Assembly (NCBI GenBank): GCA_029941485.1
Contig: JAPYOZ010000002.1
Coordinates: forward strand, 1-47,510
Source: Gammaproteobacteria bacterium
Lineage (GTDB): Bacteria; Pseudomonadota; Gammaproteobacteria; PS1; Pseudothioglobaceae
Reading direction: 5' to 3'
DNA length: 47,510 nucleotides
A program made the position numbers and the translations under genes. Positions 23,782 to 31,977 of the stretch are shown piece after piece. Numbering within the stretch: position 1 is the stretch's first letter; every line of letters begins with the position of its first letter. Below the pieces are notes generated by a model that worked only from the letters and a program-made list of their open reading frames with translations, did no database searches and was not told the DNA's origin.

Positions 23782-24974
23782 TGAAACGCTTAACCAATAA
23801 AAGAATATTATTAGGAGTGAGTGGCTCTATTGCTGCTTATAAAGCACCTGATATTGTGCGTCGCTTACAAGATCTAGGTGCCGAAGTTAGAGTTGTGCTT
23901 ACTCAAGGTGGGGCTAAATTTATTACTGAGCTTTCCCTGCAAGCCACTTCAAAAAATAAAGTGCACGATAATTTATGGGACAAAGAAGCGGAACTCGCAA
24001 TGGGGCATATTGAGCTTGCCAAATGGGCAGATGCAATTTTAGTCGCGCCCGCTAGTGCCAACACACTTGCTAATTTAAGCGCCGGTAAGGCAAGTGACTT
24101 ACTTAGCAATGTAGTGTTAGCCAGTGATGCTCCAGTGTTAATAGCGCCAGCAATGAATCAGAAAATGTATGGCTCGTTAGCCGTTAAAGATAACTTATCC
24201 ATTCTCCAAGAACGCAATATTAAGTTCATCTCACCCGAATACGGTGAACAAGCTTGTGGTGATATCGGCGAAGGAAGGCTAGCCGATCCCGGTGAAATTG
24301 CCAAACAAGTGTCTGAAATATTTAGCTCTACAAAATTGACTGGCAAAAAAGTACTCATTACGCTAGGTGCTACCATTGAAGCCATTGATCCTGTTAGATA
24401 CCTATCCAACCACAGTAGTGGCAAGATGGGAATGGCACTTGCTCGAGCTTGCATCGAAGCAGGCGCACAAGTTACACTGATCCATGGTGACGTGTCAATA
24501 CCACTAAGTAATAAGTCGAATAATATTTCGGCAAACAGTGCTTCAGAAATGCATCAAGCAGTCATGGAAAACATTGGCAATCAAGACGTCTTTATTGCTT
24601 GTGCAGCCGTGAGTGATTACCGAGTTAAAAACATCGAAAAAAATAAAATAAAGAAAGAAAATAAAACACTCACCCTTGAGCTTATTCCAAATAAAGACAT
24701 CCTTGCTGATGTTTGCAAATTAAACCACAAACCAATCTGTATTGGCTTTGCTGCAGAAACGCAAAATTTGATCGAAAATGCACAAAATAAACTAAAAAAT
24801 AAAGGTTGTGATGCTATTATTTTAAACGACGTTTCAAGGGCAGATTTTGGCTTCAAAATGAATGACAATGAAGTGGTTTTTTTAACACAAAAATCCAGCC
24901 TAAAAATACAGAAAAATAGCAAACAAAAAATTGGACGAAAAATCGTTGAAATCATCATCGAGAAATTCTTATAA
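23781..24974 (+). CDS. coaBC: Bifunctional phosphopantothenoylcysteine decarboxylase / phosphopantothenate-cysteine ligase
   Basis: Two successive steps of coenzyme A synthesis. The 397-residue protein has an N-terminal CoaC flavodomain (about 1-185) with GVSGSIAAYKA, catalytic His76 in GHIELAKWAD, the flavin motif APASANTLANL, APAMNQKMY and the substrate-clamp Cys159 in ACGDIGEGRL. The C-terminal CoaB domain (about 190-397) has ATIEAIDPVRYLSNHSSGKMG and CAAVSDYR. Catalytic positions sit one residue from those of E. coli. It is coupled to ribD by TAATG. The usual follower dut is not present; a 345-bp intergenic region follows. Confidence 0.96.
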   Translation: MKRLTNKRILLGVSGSIAAYKAPDIVRRLQDLGAEVRVVLTQGGAKFITELSLQATSKNKVHDNLWDKEAELAMGHIELAKWADAILVAPASANTLANLSAGKASDLLSNVVLASDAPVLIAPAMNQKMYGSLAVKDNLSILQERNIKFISPEYGEQACGDIGEGRLADPGEIAKQVSEIFSSTKLTGKKVLITLGATIEAIDPVRYLSNHSSGKMGMALARACIEAGAQVTLIHGDVSIPLSNKSNNISANSASEMHQAVMENIGNQDVFIACAAVSDYRVKNIEKNKIKKENKTLTLELIPNKDILADVCKLNHKPICIGFAAETQNLIENAQNKLKNKGCDAIILNDVSRADFGFKMNDNEVVFLTQKSSLKIQKNSKQKIGRKIVEIIIEKFL

Positions 24975-25007
24975 ATAATTAAAAAGCTTGTTAAATCAAC
25001 GCTCAAT

Positions 25008-25037
25008 AGAGTTACACACAAAACTGTGGATAACTCT
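25008..25037. promoter_or_regulatory. DnaA-box dyad (one perfect box, one imperfect box, inverted)
   Basis: TGTGGATAA (25025-25033) is the exact complement of the DnaA consensus TTATCCACA. Four bases away, in inverted orientation, lies TTACACACA (25012-25020), which differs at two positions. The symmetry extends outward so that two 13-nt arms (25008-25020 and 25025-25037) match at 11 of 13 positions around the loop AAAC. No T-run follows, so it is not a typical terminator. Whether DnaA binds is inference. Confidence 0.5.
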
Positions 25038-25220
25038 GTTAATATCTAGTTAAAAATCATCAAAAATGCCGATATATTGCGGTTTTCTATGGTTTTGAGT
25101 AAAAAATAAACAGTTGTTTTTTTTAAATAAAAATCAATAACTTACGAATATTTATAGAAAGTATTTATATTAGAATATGGTCATTTACTTAACTAAATGC
25201 CTTTTGGAGGAAAACTTTTA

Positions 25221-25286
25221 ATGTTCCACGTATTAAATCGGGTGTTTCACGAAATATTAGACTATCATAAAATACCAATTATCTAA
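25221..25286 (+). CDS. Possible 21-codon mini-ORF or leader peptide upstream of comEC
   Basis: ATG at 25221 is preceded by a full GGAGG ribosome site (25206-25210) at 10 nt, one of the strongest in this window. It opens a 21-codon frame closed by TAA at 25284-25286. The peptide has three histidines, a short amphipathic-helix-like centre (RVFHEILDYH) and no signal sequence. comEC starts 33 nt after its stop and has no ribosome site of its own. It could be a leader peptide controlling comEC, a free small protein, or chance; the ribosome site is the only positive evidence. Confidence 0.4.
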   Translation: MFHVLNRVFHEILDYHKIPII

Positions 25287-25319
25287 TCTTCTATGACTTA
25301 GAATTATGATCAATTTTAT

Positions 25320-27608
25320 ATGCTAATTTACGCCCTAAACTTCCTCCTTGGTATCGTGGTATTTTCACTCAAAAATACCGCACAAATATCCAGCTTAGAA
25401 TGGGGTTTGTTCTGGGTGTTAATTTTTGGGTTTTTAGCTCTTTTTAAGCGTTATAAACCCCTCTCACTCAACATTGCTATTTTTTTATTAGGTTTTGCAT
25501 GGATGGGCCTATTCTCAAGCCATATTATTAGTACCCAAGTCGCTAATACTTACCTCAATAAGCCACTCCTCATTCAAGGTAAAATTTCCCAACTACCCGA
25601 ACAAACACTCAAAAAAACCAAATTTATTTTTGATGCTCAAATGCCTTTTAAAGCACGCCTAAAATTATCTTGGTACGGGAACAATCACTCCAAACTAAAC
25701 ACTGGGGATACTTGGCAATTATTAGTCAAACTCAAGCGCAATAACGGGTATCAAAACTTAGGCGGATTCGATTATGAAAAATGGCTGTTTTACAAGCAAA
25801 TAGACGCTACTGGTTACGTCAAATCGTCTGAATCTAATCAACTGTTAGTGCAAAATCAAAGCCCATCGATTGACCAACTGCGTCAAGACATACGCAGTTT
25901 TCTTAGGCCGTCTTTAAAAGATCTAAGTTTTGGTGGGGTGATTAATGCATTGATTATTGGTGACCGATCTTTCATTACCGAGCACCATTGGAAATTATTT
26001 CAATCCACCAATACTACTCACCTAAGTGTTATCTCTGGGCTTCATATTGGACTTATATCTGGCTTAGTGTTCTTATTAGCTACTTTTATTTGGAGACAGT
26101 GCAACCTTTGCTCTGTGCGCATTCCAGCAAAAATAGTGGGTAGTTATTTTGGCATTATTTCTGCACTTGTGTACGCACTCATTGCTGGGTTTTCTATTCC
26201 CACTGGACGTGCTTTTATCATGGCCAGCGTTGTCTTTATTTCAATTATTTTAAGGCGTCATCATAACGTTTGGCAACTGTATGGTATCGCTTTATTATTA
26301 ACACTCGTTACTAATCCTGCTAGTGTCTTTAGTGTTGGATTCTGGCTGTCTTTCTACGTAGTAGCCATTATTATTTATGGTGCTGGACAACACCAAAATA
26401 AACCTTGGATTTACCGCCTAATTTACATTCAACTACTCATCACTCTAGCAACCATACCGCTGATTTCTTGGTTTTTTAACACCGGCTCTGTCTTCTCGCC
26501 CATTGCTAATTTAGTAGCCATTCCTGTGTTTAGTTTTGTCACCACACCACTGTCATTAATCGGTGCATTGTTTGCCATTAGTGATCTTACCTACCTTGCC
26601 GATCTTAGTTTTGAGATCAGTAATCTGTCTTTAATAGCATTGTCTTACCTATTGGATTTTTTGCAAAATTTTAGCTTTAATCAGTGGCATTACGCACAAA
26701 GTGCTAGTGTTGATTTGACTTTGTTCATTAGTGCCATCTTCATTGCTATTGTCCCAAAAGGGTTAAAACTAAGAAAAATATCTCTGCTGATGCTGATCTT
26801 AATACTGTTTGCACCCACACTTAAATTAAACGACAATTCAGCGCTCGTGACCGTGCTTGATGTGGGACAAGGACTCTCAACAGTGGTTCAAACCAAAAAC
26901 CATACCTTGTTGTTTGATACGGGCGCTGCTTACCCATCTGGATTTAATATGGGTGAAAGCGTTATTAACCCTTATCTTAAAACCAAACAAATTAAATCAT
27001 TGGATAAAATCATCATCTCTCATGGTGACAATGATCACATTGGTGGACTCAAGAGTGTTTTGAATGAATTTAATGCACAAGAAATACTCACTTCAGTGCC
27101 TTATAAAATAGCTCAACCAGCAACACAATGCAACTTTGGTCAAACGTGGCAATGGGACGGGGTGTTGTTTGAAATACTAAACCCTAGTAAAAACACTGAT
27201 TTTAAAGGCAATAATGCCTCATGCGTACTCAAGGTTTCCACTAAAAAACATTCTGTGTTACTCACCGGAGACATTGAGAAAAAAGCCGAAAAATATTTAA
27301 TTAAAAACCACAAAGACAAACTTTCATCCAATGTTCTACTCTCACCTCACCACGGCAGTAAAACCTCTTCCACAATGGATTTCATTCGCGCAGTATCACC
27401 AAAAACCGTTGTTATTTCTAGTGGTTTTAAAAATCGTTTCAACCATCCGGCTAAAATAGTAACCGAGCGATACAGGGCTAATAACTTGAACATTATTAAT
27501 ACTAATTGCGCCGGTCAAATAGACATCGAACTAAAAGATGAAGTTCTAATTTTACAATACAGAAAAAAACATCAACGCTTCTACATGCGCCAATGCACTC
27601 CACCTTAG
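25320..27608 (+). CDS. comEC: DNA uptake channel protein ComEC/Rec2
   Basis: The inner-membrane channel that carries single-stranded DNA into the cytoplasm during natural transformation. The 762-residue protein has N-terminal membrane segments, a soluble OB-fold-like region (about 80-180), a Competence domain with many membrane spans (about 200-490, including VISGLHIGLISGLVF), and a C-terminal metallo-beta-lactamase-like domain. That domain has the motif HGDNDH (His568, Asp570, Asp572, His573), plus LLSPHHGSKTSS. The full domain set is intact, so DNA uptake may be functional if pilus and comEA/comF genes exist elsewhere. The stop overlaps that of dnaE in the tetranucleotide TTAG. No ribosome site is visible before its ATG. 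Confidence 0.95.
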   Translation: MLIYALNFLLGIVVFSLKNTAQISSLEWGLFWVLIFGFLALFKRYKPLSLNIAIFLLGFAWMGLFSSHIISTQVANTYLNKPLLIQGKISQLPEQTLKKTKFIFDAQMPFKARLKLSWYGNNHSKLNTGDTWQLLVKLKRNNGYQNLGGFDYEKWLFYKQIDATGYVKSSESNQLLVQNQSPSIDQLRQDIRSFLRPSLKDLSFGGVINALIIGDRSFITEHHWKLFQSTNTTHLSVISGLHIGLISGLVFLLATFIWRQCNLCSVRIPAKIVGSYFGIISALVYALIAGFSIPTGRAFIMASVVFISIILRRHHNVWQLYGIALLLTLVTNPASVFSVGFWLSFYVVAIIIYGAGQHQNKPWIYRLIYIQLLITLATIPLISWFFNTGSVFSPIANLVAIPVFSFVTTPLSLIGALFAISDLTYLADLSFEISNLSLIALSYLLDFLQNFSFNQWHYAQSASVDLTLFISAIFIAIVPKGLKLRKISLLMLILILFAPTLKLNDNSALVTVLDVGQGLSTVVQTKNHTLLFDTGAAYPSGFNMGESVINPYLKTKQIKSLDKIIISHGDNDHIGGLKSVLNEFNAQEILTSVPYKIAQPATQCNFGQTWQWDGVLFEILNPSKNTDFKGNNASCVLKVSTKKHSVLLTGDIEKKAEKYLIKNHKDKLSSNVLLSPHHGSKTSSTMDFIRAVSPKTVVISSGFKNRFNHPAKIVTERYRANNLNIINTNCAGQIDIELKDEVLILQYRKKHQRFYMRQCTPP

Positions 27609-30600
27609 CAGGAGCGAATCTCACTCACTTGATTACCTAGCAAGTCATTCAATGCTTCGCTTAATTGTCGCTTGGGTGAAACAAAATAACTTTGTGGGAG
27701 TGACAATTGCCCTTCAAGATTGTCGTATTGGTACAAAAATTTGACCGGACATTCTCCACGATGTTCGTGCAACACATCAGACAGCTGACTAAACAACTCT
27801 TGATGTTTAGCGTTGAGTGTAACTTCAATGCTTCTAAAATAACTATCAAAACTATCAATATTGTCAACAATCACTTGATATTCATCGCCAAATTTTTTAT
27901 TCTTTTTGATCTTACCAGACACCACTACAATCTCATTAACAATGAGTTTGTCACTAAGTGGGCTTAGTGCTCTAGGGAAGATAACAGCACTGATTTTTTT
28001 TGAACCGTCTTCAATCACAATATTGGCCATTTGATCGCCATTATGAGTTGTGATATAGCGCAACTCTGAAATCAAAGCCAGCACTCGGACTTCTTTATTA
28101 TTCCTAAATACAATGTCTTTAGGTAAGACTGCATCAATGCGTTTTAAATCGTCTTTATACTCATCGGTAGGGTGGTCGTAAAAATAATAACCCATCACAC
28201 TTTTTTCAAACTTTAGTCTTTCTTTGAATGAAAAACTTGGGCAAGGTGTGTAACTAGGTTCGTATTCATTGTACTCTCCAGCATTAGAAAACAAACCGCT
28301 TTGTCCATTAGAAATGTCGTTTTGTTTTTGTTCTGCTTGCTTAACTGCTTTTGGATAAGTTTTAAACAAACTCGCCCTATCAATGCCAAACACATCAAAG
28401 GCGCCGCTATAAATCAAAGCTTCAATGGTACGCTTGTTCAAAGATTTTTTTTCGAGACGCATGCAAAAATCAAATAAATCTTTGTATTCGCCACTTGATT
28501 CACGCTCTGCCACCAAGGTTCGTACTAAAGCCTCACCCACTCCTTTGATAGCACCTAAACCATAAATAATGGTTTTATTGTCTCGAATACTAAACTCATA
28601 ATCCGACTCACAAACATTGGGTCCATTAACAACCAAACCCATATTTTGTACTTCATTAATAGTAAAGGCAATCTTGTCGGTATCGTCCATCTTATCTGAT
28701 AATACCGATGCCATAAATGCTGCTGGATAATGCGCTTTAAGCCATACTGTTTGGTAGGACACATAGGCGTAAGCCACCGAATGTGATTTATTAAAACCAT
28801 AACCTGCAAACTTATCAATGTAATCAAAAACCTCATTGGCTTTCTTGTTTGCTATGTTTTTTTTCTTAGCACCTTTTACAAAAACTGAACGTTGCATCGC
28901 CATTTCATCGGCTTTTTTCTTACCCATGGCACGTCGGAGTAAATCCGCCCCGCCTAGAGAATAACCAGCCATGACCTGTGCCGATTTCATCACTTGTTCT
29001 TGATAAACAAATACGCCGTTGGTTGGTTTTAAAATTTCCTCTAGTAAAGGATGTGGGTATTCTACGTCTCTTCTGCCGTGTTTAACATCAATGTAATCAT
29101 TAATGTAATCCATCGCTCCTGGACGGTACAAGGCAAGCATATCAACAATGTCATCAAAAGAATTGGCTTTAAGTTTTTTCAAATAACCACGCATGCCTTC
29201 TGATTCCAGCTGGAATATTCCTGTGGTGTCACCACGCCGTAAGAGTTTATACACGGCTTTATCATCCAAAGGCAAAGTGTTAACATCAATCAACTCATCA
29301 CTCAAACCTTTAGCGTGAATCATTTTGACGGTTTTATCAATCACCGTTAGATTGGACAAACCTAAAAAGTCAAACTTCACCAATCCTAGCGCTTCCACGT
29401 CTTTCATGTCAAATTGAGAAACCACGCCATCGGACTCTCCAGGGCCTTTGTAAATCGGGCAAAAATCACTGATCTTACTTGGTGCAATCAACACACCACC
29501 AGCGTGAGTACCAACATTACGTACCAAGCCTTCTAACTCCAACGACAAATCCATCAGTGCCGTAACACTCTCTTCCGAATCGTATCTTTGCTTTAACTCC
29601 TCGGAATACCATTTGTCTTTATTTTCTTGTGAATCGTTTTTATTAAAAACACCCAAAGCCCTTGAGAGGTTTATTTTTAAATCATTAGGAATTGACTTAG
29701 ATATCCTATCGCTAAACCCATAAGGATGTCCTAAAACACGACCTACATCACGCACAACACCTTTTGCCGCCATCTTGCCATAAGTAATGATTTGCGATAC
29801 TTTTTCAGCGCCGTATTTTTGAGACACGTAAGCAATCACTTCATCGCGACGATCTGTGCAAAAATCAATGTCAAAGTCTGGCATTGATACACGCTCAGGA
29901 TTTAAAAAACGTTCAAATAACAGCTCATGCCTTATCGGATCAACATTGGTAATACCCAGTGCATAAGCGACCAAGGAGCCAGCACCAGAACCACGCCCAG
30001 GTCCAACCGGAATATCATTGTCTCTAGACCATTTTATAAAATCTGCAACGATTAAAAAATAACCCGGAAAATCCATTTGAATAATCACACCAAGCTCATA
30101 CTCTAGTCGCGTGTCATAAACTTTTCGATCAACTTGTATTTTTTCCAAACGCTTATCCAGACCAACTTTGGACTCTTTTGCAAAAAACTGCGCAGTGCTC
30201 AACTCTTTAGGCACAGGAAAGTTTGGCAAATAATTCTTTTTATACAGTTCGAAATGCAAATTACAACGTTTGGCAATCTCAACACTATTGGTTAACAACT
30301 CTGGCAAATCAGAAAATAATTCGACCATTTCATCAATCGACTTTAAATACTGTTGTGCACTGTAATGCTTATCACGACGGGCATCGTCCAAAAGCTCCCC
30401 TTGTGAAATACAAATTCTAGCCTCGTGTGCCTGATAATCTGATTCCACTAAAAACTCAACGTCATTAGTGGCAACCAAAGGAATCCCTAATTCAAGTCCT
30501 AATTCAAGACAGAGATGCAAATGTTTTTCATCGTTAACGCGTCCTGTTCTTTGCACGGCAAGGTAAAAACGATCGGTGAAAATTGACGACCAAAACCTCG

Positions 30601-31054
30601 TTTTTTCTTGAGCCTCAAGCACTTGATTTGCTAGCAGATAATGAGCGATGTCACTGCGTATAGGTGGGGCAATCATAAGCAAACCTTGATGATGATTAAC
30701 CAATTGTTCGGCACTAATACTCACCCCTTTAATGCTTTGTCCTTGCAGGTAAGACAATGAAATTAATTCTGAAAGGTTTAAATAACCTTGCCGATCTTGA
30801 CACAGCAACAATACTGAATAATTTTGAGTATCGTCCCTAATGGTTAGCTCAGCACCAAAAATAGGTTTAATGCCGTTAGAAGTGGCTTTTTGATAGAACT
30901 TAACCGACGCAAAAAGATTGCCCACGTCCGTTAGTGCAACGGCTCTCATGCTTAACTTTTTTACCTGTTCAATGAGTTTTGGTATGCGTATTAAGCTGTT
31001 CTTAACAGAATATTCACTGTGACAATGAAGATGAACAAATTCAGTATTGGGCAT
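27605..31054 (-). CDS. dnaE: DNA polymerase III alpha subunit
   Basis: The replicative polymerase of the chromosome. The 1149-residue protein (E. coli 1160) starts with the PHP domain (FVHLHCHSEYS). The palm domain includes PVGPGRGSGAGSLVAYALGI and the catalytic aspartates in MPDFDIDFC. The fingers region has GIFQLESEGMRGYLKKLK and DMLALYRPG, then come the tandem helix-hairpin-helix region, an OB-fold domain (RVLALISELRYI) and a C-terminal tau-binding tail. The 301-nt upstream gap separates it from a small orphan gene. The 3' end overlaps comEC by 4 nt. Confidence 0.98.
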   Translation of the reverse strand: MPNTEFVHLHCHSEYSVKNSLIRIPKLIEQVKKLSMRAVALTDVGNLFASVKFYQKATSNGIKPIFGAELTIRDDTQNYSVLLLCQDRQGYLNLSELISLSYLQGQSIKGVSISAEQLVNHHQGLLMIAPPIRSDIAHYLLANQVLEAQEKTRFWSSIFTDRFYLAVQRTGRVNDEKHLHLCLELGLELGIPLVATNDVEFLVESDYQAHEARICISQGELLDDARRDKHYSAQQYLKSIDEMVELFSDLPELLTNSVEIAKRCNLHFELYKKNYLPNFPVPKELSTAQFFAKESKVGLDKRLEKIQVDRKVYDTRLEYELGVIIQMDFPGYFLIVADFIKWSRDNDIPVGPGRGSGAGSLVAYALGITNVDPIRHELLFERFLNPERVSMPDFDIDFCTDRRDEVIAYVSQKYGAEKVSQIITYGKMAAKGVVRDVGRVLGHPYGFSDRISKSIPNDLKINLSRALGVFNKNDSQENKDKWYSEELKQRYDSEESVTALMDLSLELEGLVRNVGTHAGGVLIAPSKISDFCPIYKGPGESDGVVSQFDMKDVEALGLVKFDFLGLSNLTVIDKTVKMIHAKGLSDELIDVNTLPLDDKAVYKLLRRGDTTGIFQLESEGMRGYLKKLKANSFDDIVDMLALYRPGAMDYINDYIDVKHGRRDVEYPHPLLEEILKPTNGVFVYQEQVMKSAQVMAGYSLGGADLLRRAMGKKKADEMAMQRSVFVKGAKKKNIANKKANEVFDYIDKFAGYGFNKSHSVAYAYVSYQTVWLKAHYPAAFMASVLSDKMDDTDKIAFTINEVQNMGLVVNGPNVCESDYEFSIRDNKTIIYGLGAIKGVGEALVRTLVAERESSGEYKDLFDFCMRLEKKSLNKRTIEALIYSGAFDVFGIDRASLFKTYPKAVKQAEQKQNDISNGQSGLFSNAGEYNEYEPSYTPCPSFSFKERLKFEKSVMGYYFYDHPTDEYKDDLKRIDAVLPKDIVFRNNKEVRVLALISELRYITTHNGDQMANIVIEDGSKKISAVIFPRALSPLSDKLIVNEIVVVSGKIKKNKKFGDEYQVIVDNIDSFDSYFRSIEVTLNAKHQELFSQLSDVLHEHRGECPVKFLYQYDNLEGQLSLPQSYFVSPKRQLSEALNDLLGNQVSEIRSC

Positions 31055-31355
31055 TAAATAGTTTTTAAAAATGAAAAATTACTAAAAATATAAGAAAACT
31101 TTCTTTGTATTTTACAACTAAAAAATTTAAATTACACGCTCAACTTCTGCAATTAAATCCTTGTTAAATAAAACTCACAGAAAATCTCTCGCAGAAAAAT
31201 TTAGCAAATAATGCAAATCAGATTTTTTCAAGCAATAAATCTTACTAAAAATACGTTTTTAACTGATAAAAATGGTTGTTTTTGCTGTTGTTTATGAGTC
31301 ATTTAGAAATAATCGAAATTGCTAAATAAATAACCATTAATTGATTGTTTTGATT
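31055..31355. other. AT-rich intergenic region upstream of dnaE
   Basis: A 301-nt stretch with very high A+T and many short A and T runs. Read on the minus strand it must hold the dnaE promoter; TTGCAG-17 nt-TAAATT around 31130-31160 is one weak candidate. I see no RNA gene, no ORF with a ribosome site, and no clear hairpin terminator. Confidence 0.5.
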
Positions 31356-31562
31356 TTATTTATCCTTGTTTGCACACGCTTTAAGGAAATTATTCCAACC
31401 TTCCCATTGATCTTCATAAGCTTTCTGGGGGTTCGATGGCAAATCAACGTGAATGTCTTTGTATGAAATTTGATAATCCAATTTAGTAGCCACTGGAAGT
31501 ACGTAGCCCTTAATTAGCTCTACTGCCTGGCCATACTTAATGTAGGTTTTTTTATCTCTCAT
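31356..31562 (-). CDS. Small hypothetical protein with a Trp-rich repeat-like motif
   Basis: Not firmly recognised. The 68-residue product is charged, soluble and without a signal peptide. Its C-terminal half, LPSNPQKAYEDQWEGWNNFLKAC, resembles the short tryptophan-containing units (P-x-NP ... Y-x-x-W-x-GW-x-x-[WF]-L) found in tandem in some integrase-associated and phage-related proteins; here only one copy is present. It lies downstream of the sox operon but beyond that operon's terminator, so it is probably transcribed separately. No convincing ribosome site precedes its ATG. It might be a free-standing fragment of a larger repeat protein or a lineage-specific small protein. Confidence 0.5.
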   Translation of the reverse strand: MRDKKTYIKYGQAVELIKGYVLPVATKLDYQISYKDIHVDLPSNPQKAYEDQWEGWNNFLKACANKDK

Positions 31563-31592
31563 TAATTTTATCTATTTTTTTATTTTGCCATT

Positions 31593-31620
31593 AAAAAAAT
31601 GCCTCAATTAAGAGGCATTT
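31593..31620 (-). terminator. Intrinsic terminator of the sox operon
   Basis: On the minus strand, a perfect 9-bp stem AAATGCCTC/GAGGCATTT with a 6-nt loop is followed by a run of T (31593-31599 on the plus strand is all A). It lies 22 nt beyond the stop of the last sox gene. Confidence 0.85.
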
Positions 31621-31641
31621 AAATTAACTTTAGATTTTACT

Positions 31642-31968
31642 TTAGAACAAAGGACCAGCAGAGCCAGCAACGGCAGCTTGCGCTAAAGCATTTTCTGCTT
31701 GCGTATGAGCTTTTTTGACCAATGCAGTTGCTGCATCAACCTTTCCAGATTTATGCAACTTTTTAGCTTCTTTGATCATCGCACCGGTATCACGCCAAGC
31801 CATGCTAGCAGCCAAAGCCGAAGCGTAGTCGGCCTCTGCTGCGCTAAGCGTTGCAGCAAATGCATCACCTGATGAGCCGCTGTTCCAATTATAGGAACTT
31901 GGTAGAAAATCAAATGCTTGAGTTGACAAAGCAAATACCGTTAAAATTGTTAGTAATATTTTTTTCAT
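31642..31968 (-). CDS. soxK: SoxXA-binding protein (SoxK / SAXB-like)
   Basis: A small periplasmic accessory protein that binds the SoxXA cytochrome and boosts its activity in related sulfur oxidisers. The 108-residue product has a signal peptide (MKKILLTILTVFALSTQA). Its mature part is alanine-rich and helical with AEADYASALAASMAWRDTGAMIKEAKKL and a KAHTQAENALAQA repeat-like tail, features I associate with SoxXA-binding proteins. The position 9 nt downstream of soxA supports this. It is the last gene before the operon's terminator. The assignment rests on motif memory plus context rather than a strict signature. Confidence 0.78.
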   Translation of the reverse strand: MKKILLTILTVFALSTQAFDFLPSSYNWNSGSSGDAFAATLSAAEADYASALAASMAWRDTGAMIKEAKKLHKSGKVDAATALVKKAHTQAENALAQAAVAGSAGPLF

Positions 31969-31977
31969 TATATTCTC

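Larger units (their letters stand above)
24975..25319. other. Intergenic region coaBC-comEC with DnaA-box dyad, AT-rich stretch and mini-ORF
   Basis: A 345-nt gap, one of the two longest without a recognised gene. It holds a DnaA-box dyad (25008-25037), a very AT-rich tract (about 25090-25180, including a run of eight or more T), a possible promoter (TTACGA at 25142-25147, 18 nt, TATATT at 25166-25171), a strong ribosome site with a 21-codon ORF (25221-25286), and a TATGAT element (25305-25310) 9 nt before comEC. I see no intrinsic terminator after coaBC. Confidence 0.6.

Noticed and set aside
24975..25319. The DnaA-box region as the chromosomal origin
   Set aside because: Only one perfect box, no dnaA, dnaN or mnmG neighbour, and the rpoBC/rpl block would be transcribed head-on to a fork starting here; kept only as a candidate DnaA site.
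31271..31324. A 17-codon plus-strand ORF in the dnaE upstream gap
   Set aside because: No ribosome site, no conserved character, and it is expected by chance in AT-rich DNA.
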